A DNA stretch of 64,000 nt, from contig NZ_CP152413.1 of assembly GCF_038967635.1 (NCBI RefSeq), positions 4,340,001-4,404,000 on the forward strand, given 5' to 3'. The DNA comes from Bradyrhizobium sp. B124. GTDB taxonomy: Bacteria; Pseudomonadota; Alphaproteobacteria; Rhizobiales; Xanthobacteraceae. The translations under genes and the position numbers were made by a program. The notes below the pieces were generated by a model. It searched no databases and was not told the origin of the DNA. It worked only from the letters and a program-made list of their open reading frames with translations. Below, piece by piece: positions 28,194-37,371 of the stretch (within the stretch, counting starts at the first letter, position 1; each line of letters begins with the position of its first letter).

Positions 28194-29192
28194 CTACTCC
28201 CACATGTCTGGCGCGACGCGCCCGGCGAAGGCGCAATCGATGACCCGATCCTGTCGATCACGGTCGACGATCAGTCGCAGCAGGTCCGGGCGCGAGTAGT
28301 GGCCGCCGATATCGCATAGCGCCTTGGCGGCGAGAACAACCTCCCGCGATCCGTCAGCGATCAGGATGGTCTCACCTTGCGCCGGCCCCGCGATGATCTC
28401 ACCGCGTGGATCGATGATCACGCTGTCGCCGCTGTACTCGATCGTCGACAGCTCGCGATAGCGTTCGGGCGTCGCCTCGTGCGACCGCATGCCGCCCACG
28501 GCGATGACGTAGCAACCCGCCTGGGACGCGAACGCGCGTGACAGCAGGAGCTGTCGCGGCCACAGCGGCGTGGGTGACGGCGGCGCCACGGCGGGCTCTC
28601 GTCCCGGCCACGCGGCGACGTGGATCTGCGTTCCCTGCGCCGCCAGCGCATAGCCGGGCAACATGGTGTTGTGCTCCCAGCAATTGAGCCCGCTGATCCT
28701 GCCATAGGGCCGCTCATGAACCCGCAGGCCGACCGCGTCGCCATCGGCCCACACCGAACGCTCGTTGAAGGTCGGCTTGAGTTTGCGATGACGGCCGAGA
28801 ATCCGCCCCTCGCGGCCGATGAACAGAAGCGTGCAGTAGACCGTGCCCTTCGTTACTGCGTCGCGTTCGGCAACGCCGATCACGACATCGATCCCGGCGC
28901 CCTCTGCGGCATCGCAGAGCCGGTCGGTGGCCGGCGACGGAATCTCGACGGAGCTATCGAGATATTCCGCCATGGCGCGAAAGGTGCTCGGCCCGGTCGG
29001 CGCATGACAGAAGAACGGATAGCCCGGCAGCCAGGTCTCGCCGAACGCGGCGATCGTTGCCCCCATGGCACCGGCCTCGCGGATCAGGCGACAGGCCTTC
29101 TCCACCGACGCCTCGCGATCGAACGGTACCGCGGCGGCCTGGATCGCCGCGAGCCTGAAATGCGTATCGATTGCCATGGCCGGGTGCCGCAT
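28194..29192 (-). CDS. Nitrilase-family carbon-nitrogen hydrolase
   Basis: 332 residues. The catalytic triad is visible: E52 in GETWLPGYP, Lys in HRKLKPT, and C171 in NCWEH. The sequence lies in the true nitrilase branch (aliphatic/arylacetonitrilase-like), which hydrolyses nitriles to carboxylic acids and ammonia. ATG at 29192 overlaps the upstream tautomerase stop (TGATG); Met 6 is an alternative start. It is the last gene of a three-gene cluster with a tautomerase and a GlxA-type regulator. Confidence 0.88.
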   Translation of the reverse strand: MRHPAMAIDTHFRLAAIQAAAVPFDREASVEKACRLIREAGAMGATIAAFGETWLPGYPFFCHAPTGPSTFRAMAEYLDSSVEIPSPATDRLCDAAEGAGIDVVIGVAERDAVTKGTVYCTLLFIGREGRILGRHRKLKPTFNERSVWADGDAVGLRVHERPYGRISGLNCWEHNTMLPGYALAAQGTQIHVAAWPGREPAVAPPSPTPLWPRQLLLSRAFASQAGCYVIAVGGMRSHEATPERYRELSTIEYSGDSVIIDPRGEIIAGPAQGETILIADGSREVVLAAKALCDIGGHYSRPDLLRLIVDRDRQDRVIDCAFAGRVAPDMWE

Positions 29193-29719
29193 CACGCGAC
29201 GCCGTTGCGGGCAGCATCAAGCGCGCCCGCAAGCAGCTCGAGCGCCTTGACGCGCCGTCGCCGTGCAAGGCGTTCTTCGCCGACCTTGCGTTCATGCTCG
29301 CCGGCGATGAAGGCCTGAATGTCCGGCAGCAGACGAATGACGCCGCGGCTGCCCCACTGGCCATCCGGTATCTCGGTCGGAAACACCCAGACCTGCGGCG
29401 CCACATCCTCGTACGAACCGCCGTCGGCGCGTACCACGGCTGCGGTCACGTCCTTCACCAGCGCCGCGCGCGAGGCTTCGGTGTACTGCCCCTCGGGCAC
29501 CGTCGGCACAATGCGATAGCGCGGCGACCGCGACGGCTCGCCTGCCACATAGACCGCGGCCGGCCGATGCAGGAACACGACGGTGACGCCTTGCGCAACC
29601 TTGTTGGCCGGGTCGAATCCCTCGTGACCGATCAGGATATCGCCGAGCTCCTTGATGAGCCGCGCTTCCGCTGCCGGCTTCAAGGCTCCTTCGGGAATTG
29701 TGACGTCGATCATCGGCAT
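29192..29719 (-). CDS. 4-oxalocrotonate tautomerase-superfamily protein
   Basis: 175 residues. The MPM start (Pro immediately after Met, the catalytic base of the superfamily) follows a strong AGGAGG ribosome-binding site. The N-terminal module (MIDVTIPEGALKPAAEARLI) and a second similar module (QYTEASRAALVKDVTAAVVR, about residues 86-105) suggest a two-module tautomerase or cis-CaaD/MSAD-like protein, followed by a basic helical tail. Translationally coupled to the nitrilase. Substrate unknown. Confidence 0.75.
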   Translation of the reverse strand: MPMIDVTIPEGALKPAAEARLIKELGDILIGHEGFDPANKVAQGVTVVFLHRPAAVYVAGEPSRSPRYRIVPTVPEGQYTEASRAALVKDVTAAVVRADGGSYEDVAPQVWVFPTEIPDGQWGSRGVIRLLPDIQAFIAGEHERKVGEERLARRRRVKALELLAGALDAARNGVA

Positions 29720-29821
29720 TGAGAGACCTCCTGTTGTTGCCAGCATGAGGTCTATGCGCGGGGTGCTTCCGGCAGCAGTGGCAGTATCGCCATTCTCAGG
29801 GCAAATTCGGACACGGCGTCG

Positions 29822-30847
29822 TCAGCCGGCAGGCGCCATGCGCGCGGGGACACGCGCAAACCGGAGCTGGTATTCGCGCGGTGAAAGCCCGGTTTCGCGC
29901 TTGAACAGGCGGCGAAAGGTCGACAGATCGTTGTAGCCGACACGCGCACTGACCGCGTCGAGCTTCAGCCGCCTGGATTCGATCAGGCGCTTGGCCACAT
30001 CGACGCGCAGCGCCTGCAGATATTGCAGCGGGGCCTCGCCGACCGCGAGCTTGAAGCGGCGGTTCAGGGTGCGTTCGCTGACCGAAAGGTCGCGCGCCAG
30101 CCTGGCGAGGCTGAAGCCCCGCTGCAGCGACTTCTCCATCAGGCTTTGCGCCTGCGCCACCAGCGCGTCGGAATGCTGGGTGTCGTGCGTGCGGCTGGCA
30201 TAGGACGCCTGCGAGACGCGATTGCCGTCGATCAGCATCAGCTTGCCGGTCTCGGCGGCCAGATCGGCGCCGGCGAACTTCTCGACCAGCCGAAGCGCAA
30301 GATTGAGCGAGGTGGTCACCGCGCCCGAGCAGACGATCCGGTTCTGCTCGGTGAGGATCTCGGCGACGCGCAGATCCACCGCCGGGTAACGCATCGCAAA
30401 GGTCCGCCCCTTCGCCCAATGGGTGGTCGCGACCCGGCCGTCGAGCAGGCCGGCTTCGGCGAGGATGAAGCTGCCGGTGCAATAGGATGCGAGCAGGGTG
30501 CCGCGCTCATGTTGCCGCCGCAGCGCGGCGAGCAACGGCTCGACCGTATCGAGCCGGGCGAAGAAGCGTTCGATATCGCCGACGAACGGCCCGGGGATCA
30601 CCACCGCATCCGCCGCAGACCGCGCGCTGATCGGTCCATCGACGCCAATGATTTGGCCGGACGCGGTCTGCACCGGCCGGCCATTGAGTGACTCGACGCG
30701 CCACCGCAGCTGGGACGGCTTGCCGTTGTGGCGCTGCGGCCGCTTCGCCGCCACCGAATTGGCGGCCGTGAACACGTCGACAATGCCCGCAACGCCCGAA
30801 GCGAGGATACCGTCATAGACCCAAATCCGGATGAGTGGCATGGCCAT
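29822..30847 (-). CDS. GlxA-family (DJ-1/PfpI + AraC) transcriptional regulator
   Basis: 341 residues. The N-terminal amidotransferase-like domain (about 1-185) has the nucleophile elbow SYCTGSF with a Cys, and the C-terminal AraC domain has two helix-turn-helices (RDLSVSERTLNRRFK and VGYNDLSTFRRLFKRETGLSP). It lies 102 bp upstream of the tautomerase on the same strand and likely regulates the cluster. Start Met 30847; 30841 is an equal alternative. Confidence 0.88.
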   Translation of the reverse strand: MAMPLIRIWVYDGILASGVAGIVDVFTAANSVAAKRPQRHNGKPSQLRWRVESLNGRPVQTASGQIIGVDGPISARSAADAVVIPGPFVGDIERFFARLDTVEPLLAALRRQHERGTLLASYCTGSFILAEAGLLDGRVATTHWAKGRTFAMRYPAVDLRVAEILTEQNRIVCSGAVTTSLNLALRLVEKFAGADLAAETGKLMLIDGNRVSQASYASRTHDTQHSDALVAQAQSLMEKSLQRGFSLARLARDLSVSERTLNRRFKLAVGEAPLQYLQALRVDVAKRLIESRRLKLDAVSARVGYNDLSTFRRLFKRETGLSPREYQLRFARVPARMAPAG

Positions 30848-31073
30848 GTCCGATCTTGCACAAAGTGAGGCAATTCTGCCATCGCGCGCGCGAGCGGGCA
30901 AGCGACGGGCAGCGGCCGCCGATGTGACGGCCGGACGGATAGCTCCCCGGGGGACCCATGGGTGCGATCGGCACCCGGCTTTCCCTGCGCCCTCTGATCT
31001 CAGAGCGGCGAAACGAAGAGCAAAGCTCGGACAATCATGTCGCGAGAGCGCGAAGCTGTGTCCCTTCTCATCT

Positions 31074-31175
31074 GTCATCGCCCGCGAAGGCGGGCGATCC
31101 AGTACGCCGCGGCTTATCGATTCGAGCACAACTGCCTCTGGAATACTGGATCGCCCGGTCGAGCCGGGCGATGAC
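31074..31175. repeat. Dispersed palindrome, family C relative
   Basis: Inverted pair GTCATCGCCCGCGAAGGCGGGCGATCC / TGGATCGCCCGGTCGAGCCGGGCGATGAC around about 45 bases. 50 bp from the next copy. Both lie in a 532-bp gene-free region (30848-31379). Confidence 0.75.
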
Positions 31176-31221
31176 ACCGAGATGCGGTACGCAATAGCGG
31201 TGCGTCGTATCGTGCGAAAAC

Positions 31222-31337
31222 TATCGAAGGCCAGGACCCATTACCCCAAGTGCTGGTTGGTGCGCGACGCTGGGGCCGCGATCCCGCTCACTACCGAATA
31301 CGGTGGTTATGGGTCCTGGCTTTCGCCAGGACGACGG
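31222..31337. repeat. Dispersed palindrome, family C (second copy)
   Basis: GAAGGCCAGGACCCATTACC pairs with GGTTATGGGTCCTGGCTTTCGCC. The left end is more degraded than at 9376, and the internal sequence TGGTTGGTGCGCGACGCTGGGG matches the internal GTTGAGCGACGCTGGGG of that copy. Confidence 0.8.
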
Positions 31338-31379
31338 CGGTGTATATGATCGCTTTCTACGTGCCCCCTTGCCGCCGCC

Positions 31380-32024
31380 TCAGATCCCCCGCGCAAATCG
31401 GCGAAAGCCCGGCGCGCCGGTCAGCGCCTCGAATGCCGCATCGCGCTTCTCCTCGGCGAAGGCAAAACCGGCCATGGTGTAGCAGCGCTCGGCCGCCTCG
31501 TTGCCGATCACGAACGAGATCGATGCCCGCGAATAGCCGGCGGCCTTGCCGTCTGCGAGCGCGCGGGCGATCAGGGCCTGCACCAGGCCGCCGCCGCGAT
31601 GCGACGCTTCGGCTGCGACGTGCTCGATCAGCCAGTCGCCCTCGCCACCCTGAACCCAGCAATTGCGGGCATAGCCGCCGCGCGCGACGATGCCGTCGGC
31701 ATCGGCACCGGTCTCGGCCGCGACCTCCTCGATCGCCGCGCGTGCGGCGACGACCGTTCCGGATGCAGGCATGGCACACAGCGCGGCAGCCGGCACTCCG
31801 TCGACCTCAGCAATCAGGAAATGGGCGACATGGTACCATGACCGCACCCGCGCCACGGCGAGCCGCGCCATGAACGCGAGACACTCCCCCTCCGGCCGGT
31901 CGAGCGCGATGTCGAACCAGCCGCGCGGCAACGGGCCGCGCTGCGCGGCCAGCACGATGCGGGCGATGAAGCCGGCGTCGTCGGATCGTGCGGGACGGAT
32001 CGTGGATCGTCCCGCGCCGGTCAT
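31380..32024 (-). CDS. GNAT-family N-acetyltransferase
   Basis: 214 residues. A GNAT core with the acetyl-CoA loop SHRGGGLVQALIARA, preceded by the strand WLIEHVAAEA, and the C-terminal RASISFVIGNEAAERCYTMAGF. It begins 1 base after the CoA-transferase subunit B stop, so it is in that operon. Acceptor substrate unknown. Confidence 0.82.
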   Translation of the reverse strand: MTGAGRSTIRPARSDDAGFIARIVLAAQRGPLPRGWFDIALDRPEGECLAFMARLAVARVRSWYHVAHFLIAEVDGVPAAALCAMPASGTVVAARAAIEEVAAETGADADGIVARGGYARNCWVQGGEGDWLIEHVAAEASHRGGGLVQALIARALADGKAAGYSRASISFVIGNEAAERCYTMAGFAFAEEKRDAAFEALTGAPGFRRFARGI

Positions 32025-32025
32025 C

Positions 32026-32676
32026 TCAGGTGTTCGTCAGCGCGACGCGGAATTCCGCCTCGGTCTTGGCCTTGACCTCGTCGAGCGTGACGCCGTCGGC
32101 GAGCTCGATCAGCGCCATGCCGTCCTTGCCGTGCTTGTCGATGGTGAACACCGCAAGGTCGGTCACGACCATGTCGACCACGCGCTCGCCGGTCAGCGGC
32201 AGATTGCACTGCTTGAGCAGCTTCGCGCCGTCCTTGGCGGAATGCTCCATCACGACCACGACGCGCTTGACGCCGGCAACGAGGTCCATAGCGCCGCCCA
32301 TGCCCTTCACCATCTTGCCGGGGATCATCCAGTTGGCGAGGTCACCGTTCTGCGCCACCTGCATGGCGCCGAGGATCGACAGATCGATATGGCCGCCGCG
32401 CACCATGCCGAAGGAATCCGCCGACGAGAAATAGCTGGTCGAGGGCAATTCGCTCACGGTCTGCTTGCCGGCATTGATGAGGTCGGCGTCCACCTCGTCC
32501 TCATAAGGGAACGGTCCCATGCCGAGCATGCCGTTCTCGCTCTGCAGGTTCACGTCGACGCCGTCGGGGATGTAGTTCGAGACCAGCGTCGGGATGCCGA
32601 TACCGAGATTGACGTAATAGCCGTCGCGCAATTCCTTGGCGGCGCGGGCGGCCATCTGTTCACGGGTCCAAGCCAT
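32026..32676 (-). CDS. scoB: 3-oxoacid CoA-transferase subunit B
   Basis: 216 residues. The catalytic glutamate E47 is in LQSENGMLG, and [26 protein letters not shown] and [10 protein letters not shown] are family landmarks. It forms a heterotetramer with subunit A and transfers CoA from succinyl-CoA to acetoacetate or another 3-oxoacid. It cannot be told from sequence whether the substrate is acetoacetate or 3-oxoadipate (PcaJ-like). Subunit A gene is immediately upstream. Confidence 0.9.
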   Translation of the reverse strand: MAWTREQMAARAAKELRDGYYVNLGIGIPTLVSNYIPDGVDVNLQSENGMLGMGPFPYEDEVDADLINAGKQTVSELPSTSYFSSADSFGMVRGGHIDLSILGAMQVAQNGDLANWMIPGKMVKGMGGAMDLVAGVKRVVVVMEHSAKDGAKLLKQCNLPLTGERVVDMVVTDLAVFTIDKHGKDGMALIELADGVTLDEVKAKTEAEFRVALTNT

Positions 32677-32700
32677 GGGGCTCTCCTGAAAATCTATGTT

Positions 32701-33408
32701 TTAGGCTGCGGGACGCGGGCGGGTGTTGCGGAACTCGATCCGCTTCTTGCCGGTCCCGACCTCGATGATGCGTTTGACGAAAATGCCGGGGGTGTGGATG
32801 TGGTCCGGGTCGATCTCGCCGGCCGGCACCAGATGCTCGACCTCGGCGACGGTGACCTTCGCGGCGGTCGCCATCATCGGGTTAAAGTTGCGCGCGGTCT
32901 TGCGGTAGACGAGGTTGCCGGCGGTGTCGCCCTTCCAGGCGTGCACGATGGCGACGTCGGCGAACAGGCCGCGTTCCATGATGTACTTCTCGCCGTCGAA
33001 TTCCTTCACTTCCTTGCCTTCGGCGATCAGCGTGCCGACGCCGGTCTTGGTGTAGAAGGCCGGGATGCCGGCGCCGCCGGCGCGGATGCGCTCGGCCAGC
33101 GTGCCCTGCGGGTTGAACTCGAGTTCGAGCTCGCCGGCGAGATATTGCTGGGCGAACAGCTTGTTCTCGCCGACATAGGACGAGATCATCTTCTTGATCT
33201 GGCGCGTCTCCAGCAGCCGGCTGAGGCCGATGCCGTCGACGCCGGCATTGTTGGAGACGACGGTGAGGCCCTTGACGCCGGAATCGCGGATCGCGTCCGA
33301 CAGGGTCTCGGCGATGCCGCAGAGGCCGAAGCCGCCCGACATGATCATCATGCCGTCCTTGAGGAGACCATCGAGTGCCGATTTGGCGTCGGGATAAACC
33401 TTGTTCAT
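32701..33408 (-). CDS. scoA: 3-oxoacid CoA-transferase subunit A
   Basis: 235 residues. Landmarks: MIMSGGFGLCGIAETL, VSNNAGVDGIGL, and FNPQGTLAERIRAGGAGIPAFYTKTGVGT. It lies 24 bp upstream of subunit B in the same operon. It is divergent from the AsmA-like gene across about 230 bp. Confidence 0.92.
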   Translation of the reverse strand: MNKVYPDAKSALDGLLKDGMMIMSGGFGLCGIAETLSDAIRDSGVKGLTVVSNNAGVDGIGLSRLLETRQIKKMISSYVGENKLFAQQYLAGELELEFNPQGTLAERIRAGGAGIPAFYTKTGVGTLIAEGKEVKEFDGEKYIMERGLFADVAIVHAWKGDTAGNLVYRKTARNFNPMMATAAKVTVAEVEHLVPAGEIDPDHIHTPGIFVKRIIEVGTGKKRIEFRNTRPRPAA

Positions 33409-33639
33409 GCAATGAATACCTGATGGAGGGCGCGGAACGGCTCTGTCCAGCGGATTATTAGGCGAAATCTTCGCAATGCGTCAATCACGGCCCCGTGCGG
33501 CGACCGGCGGCGGCCTGCGACATCAACATGGCCTTGAAAGCGACAAGAAAACCCTTCAAGTTGCGTGGGTTGGCATCGGCTTCCATTGCGCAGCCGGCAG
33601 TGTTCGACGACGACCCGACAAAACTCAACCCGACCGGAT

Positions 33640-35616
33640 ATGTCATTGACGATTGCCCAAGGAATTAAGCGCCTGGGGATGCCGATCGCGGCGCTTCTCG
33701 GCCTGGCGCTCGTCGGGCTGGTCGGAACGTCGTGGTTCCTCAACCGGGACGCGCTGCGGAGCGCGGTGGAAGCGCAGATCCGCGCCGTGACCGGGCTCGA
33801 GCTCGTCGTCAACGGGCCGATCGACGTTTCGGTGTTTCCCGGCAGCTACGTCTCCTTTCACAATGTCGGGCTGAAGGGCGCCGATACCATCGATCCGGCC
33901 TTGCAGGTCGACGTGCTGACCGCGAACCTGCGCCTGCTGCCGCTGTTGCTGCGGCGGTTCGAGATTGCCGACGTCATGATGCTCCGCCCGCATATCCATG
34001 TGGTTCGCGACAGCGCCGGCGAAAGTAACTGGACCCCGTTCGTCGAGACCATCGCCAAGACGATGACGCCCGGCGCCGAGAACCAAGTGTCATTCTCGGA
34101 GATCAGGATCCAGGACGGCGAGCTGAATTACGAGGACGGCACCAACCACATCTCCGAACAGCTCGGCGACATCGACCTGTCGCTGGCCTGGCCCTCCATC
34201 TCGCGTTCCTTTGCCGCAACCGGCCAGTTCGACTGGCGCGGCGAGCGCGTCGACGGCTCGATCAGCGCCAGCGATTTCGTCGCGCTGCTGTCGGGCGACC
34301 GCTCCGGCCTCAAGGCGCGGCTTGCCAGCGCGCCGCTGAAGATTGCGTTCGACGGAACCGTCGCCAACCGCACCAGCCTGATGATGGAAGGCACGGCCAC
34401 TATGGACAGCCCGTCGCTGCGCAACGCGTTGCGCTGGATGGGCCAGGCGCCGCCCGGCGGCGGTGGCGGCTTCGGCCGCTTCGCACTGAAGGCCCGCGCC
34501 AATGTGGTCGGCGGCTCGGTCGCGCTGACCAATGTCAATGTCGAGCTCGACGGCAATGTCGCCGAGGGCGTGATGACCTACGCCAATAACGGCCGGCAGA
34601 CGCTGCAGGCGACGCTTGCCGCCGGCAATCTCGATTTCACGCCCTACATCTCGACATTCCGCCTGCTGGCCAGCGGCCAGCGCGACTGGAACCGGCAGCT
34701 GTTCGACCTCTCCTCGCTGTCGTCGACCGATCTCGACATGCGCCTGTCGGCCGCCAAGGTGACGGTCGGCCCGTCCAAGCTCGGCCGCACCGCGTTCGGC
34801 GCCAATCTGCGCGGCGGCGCGCTCGCGCTCAGTGTCGGCGAGGCGCAGATGTATGGCGGCATCGCCAAGGGTTCGTTCGCGATCGCGCGCTCGGATGCGG
34901 TCGCCGACGTCAGGGCGCAATTCCAGTTCACCGATGTCGATCTGCAGGCCTGTGCCAGCGAACTGTTCGGCATCAACAAGCTGTCCGGCCGCGGCAACCT
35001 CAACGTCTCCCTGACGGCGTCCGGCTCAAGCCCGTTCGGGCTCGCGTCGTCGCTGGACGGCACCGCGACGCTGAACGGGCATGACGGCGCGATCGCCGGC
35101 TTCAACGTCGAGCAATTGCTGCGGCGGCTGGAGAAGCGGCCGCTGTCCGGTGGCGGCAATTTCCGCTCCGGCTCGACGCCCTATGACAATCTCAGCGTCT
35201 CGGTGAAATTCGCCGACGGCGTCGCGACCGCCGACGACATCCATGTCGAGAGCCCCGCGGCGAAGATCACGCTGACCGGCACCGCCTCGGTGCCGTCGCG
35301 CGAGTACGATCTCAAGGGCGTCGCCAGCCTGACCTCGGCGGCTGCGGGCGGCACCGCGTTCGATCTGCCCTTCGTGATTCAAGGCCCGTGGGACGATCCG
35401 TTGATCTTTCCCGATCCGGAAAGCCTGATCCGCCGCTCGCCCGCATCCGCCCCGCTGCTCGACGCCGTGAAGGATCGCAAGACCCGCGACGCGGTGCGCT
35501 CGGTGATCGAGCGCATCACTGGCGGAGCCGCACGGCCCGCGGCCGCGCCCGATGCAGCGGCCGGCGCACCCGCCAACGCACCGGCGACGGCGGCCGAGAA
35601 TGCCAAATCGAACTGA
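33640..35616 (+). CDS. AsmA-family protein
   Basis: 658 residues from MSLTIAQGIKRLGMPIAALL, an N-terminal transmembrane helix anchoring a large periplasmic part. AsmA-type beta segments repeat along the chain (LRSAVEAQIRAVTGLELVVNGPIDVSVFPG, QDGELNYEDGTNHISEQ, NLDFTPYI), ending DLPFVIQGPWDDPLIFPD and an Ala/Pro-rich tail. AsmA proteins influence outer-membrane lipid transport and assembly. Met 33640 is chosen because it precedes the helix. Its stop lies in a short tandem repeat. Confidence 0.88.
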   Translation: MSLTIAQGIKRLGMPIAALLGLALVGLVGTSWFLNRDALRSAVEAQIRAVTGLELVVNGPIDVSVFPGSYVSFHNVGLKGADTIDPALQVDVLTANLRLLPLLLRRFEIADVMMLRPHIHVVRDSAGESNWTPFVETIAKTMTPGAENQVSFSEIRIQDGELNYEDGTNHISEQLGDIDLSLAWPSISRSFAATGQFDWRGERVDGSISASDFVALLSGDRSGLKARLASAPLKIAFDGTVANRTSLMMEGTATMDSPSLRNALRWMGQAPPGGGGGFGRFALKARANVVGGSVALTNVNVELDGNVAEGVMTYANNGRQTLQATLAAGNLDFTPYISTFRLLASGQRDWNRQLFDLSSLSSTDLDMRLSAAKVTVGPSKLGRTAFGANLRGGALALSVGEAQMYGGIAKGSFAIARSDAVADVRAQFQFTDVDLQACASELFGINKLSGRGNLNVSLTASGSSPFGLASSLDGTATLNGHDGAIAGFNVEQLLRRLEKRPLSGGGNFRSGSTPYDNLSVSVKFADGVATADDIHVESPAAKITLTGTASVPSREYDLKGVASLTSAAAGGTAFDLPFVIQGPWDDPLIFPDPESLIRRSPASAPLLDAVKDRKTRDAVRSVIERITGGAARPAAAPDAAAGAPANAPATAAENAKSN

Positions 35617-35652
35617 TCAAAGTCGAACTGACCAAGGTCGAACTGATCAATC
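35608..35652. repeat. Tandem 15-bp repeats at the asmA stop (x3)
   Basis: Three 15-bp units starting TCGAACTGA at 35608, 35623 and 35638; 15 bp is five codons, so each unit carries the same in-frame TGA and the stop codon is triplicated downstream of the gene's own. Confidence 0.85.
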
Positions 35653-35767
35653 CATTCACTTTCCGCATCAATGCAGCGGGACTGATCCACGCTCTCCCGC
35701 GAGCCCCCTACAGAAGTCGTCGACGCGGCATCTTTATCGGGTCACGGGCATGCGCTAGTGTTTTCCC

Positions 35768-35777
35768 TAACCGGTTA
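35768..35777. promoter_or_regulatory. LacI-type operator-like palindrome
   Basis: TAACCGGTTA, a perfect 10-bp palindrome with a central CG, 30 bases before the GTG of the sugar-binding protein gene. The central CG step and flanking A/T are typical of LacI-family operators. A second palindrome CCTCATGAGG is at 35789-35798. No LacI-family gene is in the window. Confidence 0.45.
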
Positions 35778-35807
35778 AAAAAACCGGCCTCATGAGGGGA
35801 GAAGAAC

Positions 35808-37193
35808 GTGAGATCCAAGGTTATCGGTGCGCTATCAATTGCGGTCGCTGCGGTCGGCCTGTTCGCCGCAACTGCACCCGCTCTGGCCCAGGGCAAGACG
35901 ATCACCGTCTGGTGGGGCAAGGGATTTTACAAGTCCGAAGACGACGCGCTGCTCGATACGATCAAGAAATTCGAAGCCAAGACCGGCATCAAGGTCGAAC
36001 TGTCGCAATACGCGATCCAGGACATGATTCCGAAGACGGTCGCCGCGCTCGATTCCGGCACCGTGCCCGACGTCGCCTATTCCGACACCTACGATGTGCA
36101 GGCCCAGGGCAAGTGGGCATTCGAGGGCAAGCTCGAAGACCTGTCCGACATCATGCTGCCGATGAAGGACGCCTTCGCGCCGAACACGCTGGAAGCGGCC
36201 CTGCTCTACAATGACGTCACCAAGAAGAAGTCCTATTACGGCTTCCCGCTCAAGCAGCAGAGCATGCACGTCCAGATCTGGGGCGACATGCTGGAGAAGG
36301 CCGGCTTCAAGGCCGATGACATCCCGACCAAGTGGGAGGATTACTGGACGTTCTGGTGCGACAAGGTGCAGCCGGGGATCCGCAAGGCGACCGGCCAGCG
36401 CACCTACGGCGTCGGCCAGCCGATGGGCGTGGAATCCACCGACTCGTTCCAGTCGTTCTACACCTTCATGGACGCCTACCACGTCAAGCTGGTCGACGAC
36501 GACGGCAAGCTCCTGGTCGACGATCCCAAGGTGCGCGACGGCCTGATCCACGCGCTGAAGGATTATACCGACACCTACATCAAGGGCTGCACCCCGCCGT
36601 CCTCGACGACCTGGAAGGACCCGGACAACAACGTCGCCTTCCACAACAAGACGATCGTGATGACCCACAATTTCACGATCTCGATCGCGGCGAAGTGGTT
36701 CGAGGATTCGACCAACCCGGCGCTGACCGACGCGCAGCGCGCCGCCGGCAAGCAGGCCTACGAGCACGACATCATCACGGCGTCGTTCCCGAAGGCGCCA
36801 GACGGCTCGACGATCCGGTATCGCTCCGACGTCAAGACCGGGCTGATCTTCGCCAACGCCAAGAACAAGGCCGAAGGCAAGCAGTTCATCAGCTTCCTGA
36901 TGCAGGAAGACAATGTGCGGCCCTATATCGAAGGTGCGCTCGGCCGCTGGTTCCCGGTGACCAAGGCCAGCCAGGCGAGCCCGTTCTGGCAGGCCGACCG
37001 GCATCGCAAGGCGGTCTGGAATCAGTTCACCGGCGGCACCGCGCCGTTCGACTTTACCAAGAACTGGAAGTTCACCATCCTGAACAATGAGAACGTCTGG
37101 GCCAAGGCCATGAACCGCGTCGTCAGCGAGAAGGTGCCGGTGGACAAGGCCGTCGACGAACTGATCGCGCGTATCAAGCAGGTCGCGGGGTAA
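35808..37193 (+). CDS. ABC sugar transporter substrate-binding protein
   Basis: 461 residues from a GTG start (GGGGAGAAG upstream). Signal peptide to ALA-Q (about residue 28), then an extracellular solute-binding protein family 1 (CUT1-type) fold: FEAKTGIKVELSQY, GTVPDVAYSDT, YYGFPLKQQSMHVQIWGDML, FSMP-like MTHNFTISIA and DVKTGLIFANAKNKAEGKQF. Binds a carbohydrate or polyol in the periplasm. Two permease genes follow at 37372-39089, but no ATPase gene. Confidence 0.9.
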   Translation: MRSKVIGALSIAVAAVGLFAATAPALAQGKTITVWWGKGFYKSEDDALLDTIKKFEAKTGIKVELSQYAIQDMIPKTVAALDSGTVPDVAYSDTYDVQAQGKWAFEGKLEDLSDIMLPMKDAFAPNTLEAALLYNDVTKKKSYYGFPLKQQSMHVQIWGDMLEKAGFKADDIPTKWEDYWTFWCDKVQPGIRKATGQRTYGVGQPMGVESTDSFQSFYTFMDAYHVKLVDDDGKLLVDDPKVRDGLIHALKDYTDTYIKGCTPPSSTTWKDPDNNVAFHNKTIVMTHNFTISIAAKWFEDSTNPALTDAQRAAGKQAYEHDIITASFPKAPDGSTIRYRSDVKTGLIFANAKNKAEGKQFISFLMQEDNVRPYIEGALGRWFPVTKASQASPFWQADRHRKAVWNQFTGGTAPFDFTKNWKFTILNNENVWAKAMNRVVSEKVPVDKAVDELIARIKQVAG

Positions 37194-37228
37194 CGTTGCG
37201 AGACCGGCTGCCGCGGCACATTTCCCTG

Positions 37229-37349
37229 GTCGTCCCTGCGAAAGCAGGGACCCATACGCCGCGGCGGCCGTTTTCGAGAATACTGGTCGACGGCTTTCGC
37301 ACAACAACGGAAGCCGGTGGTTATGGGTCCCTGCTTTCGCAGGGACGAC
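37229..37349. repeat. Dispersed palindrome, family C (third copy)
   Basis: GTCGTCCCTGCGAAAGCAGGGACCCA and TGGGTCCCTGCTTTCGCAGGGACGAC form an almost perfect inverted repeat of 26 bp around about 70 bases. Sits between the binding-protein and permease genes, so it is inside the operon or separates it. Confidence 0.85.
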
Positions 37350-37371
37350 AGCGGAGTGTAGGGTAACGTAT

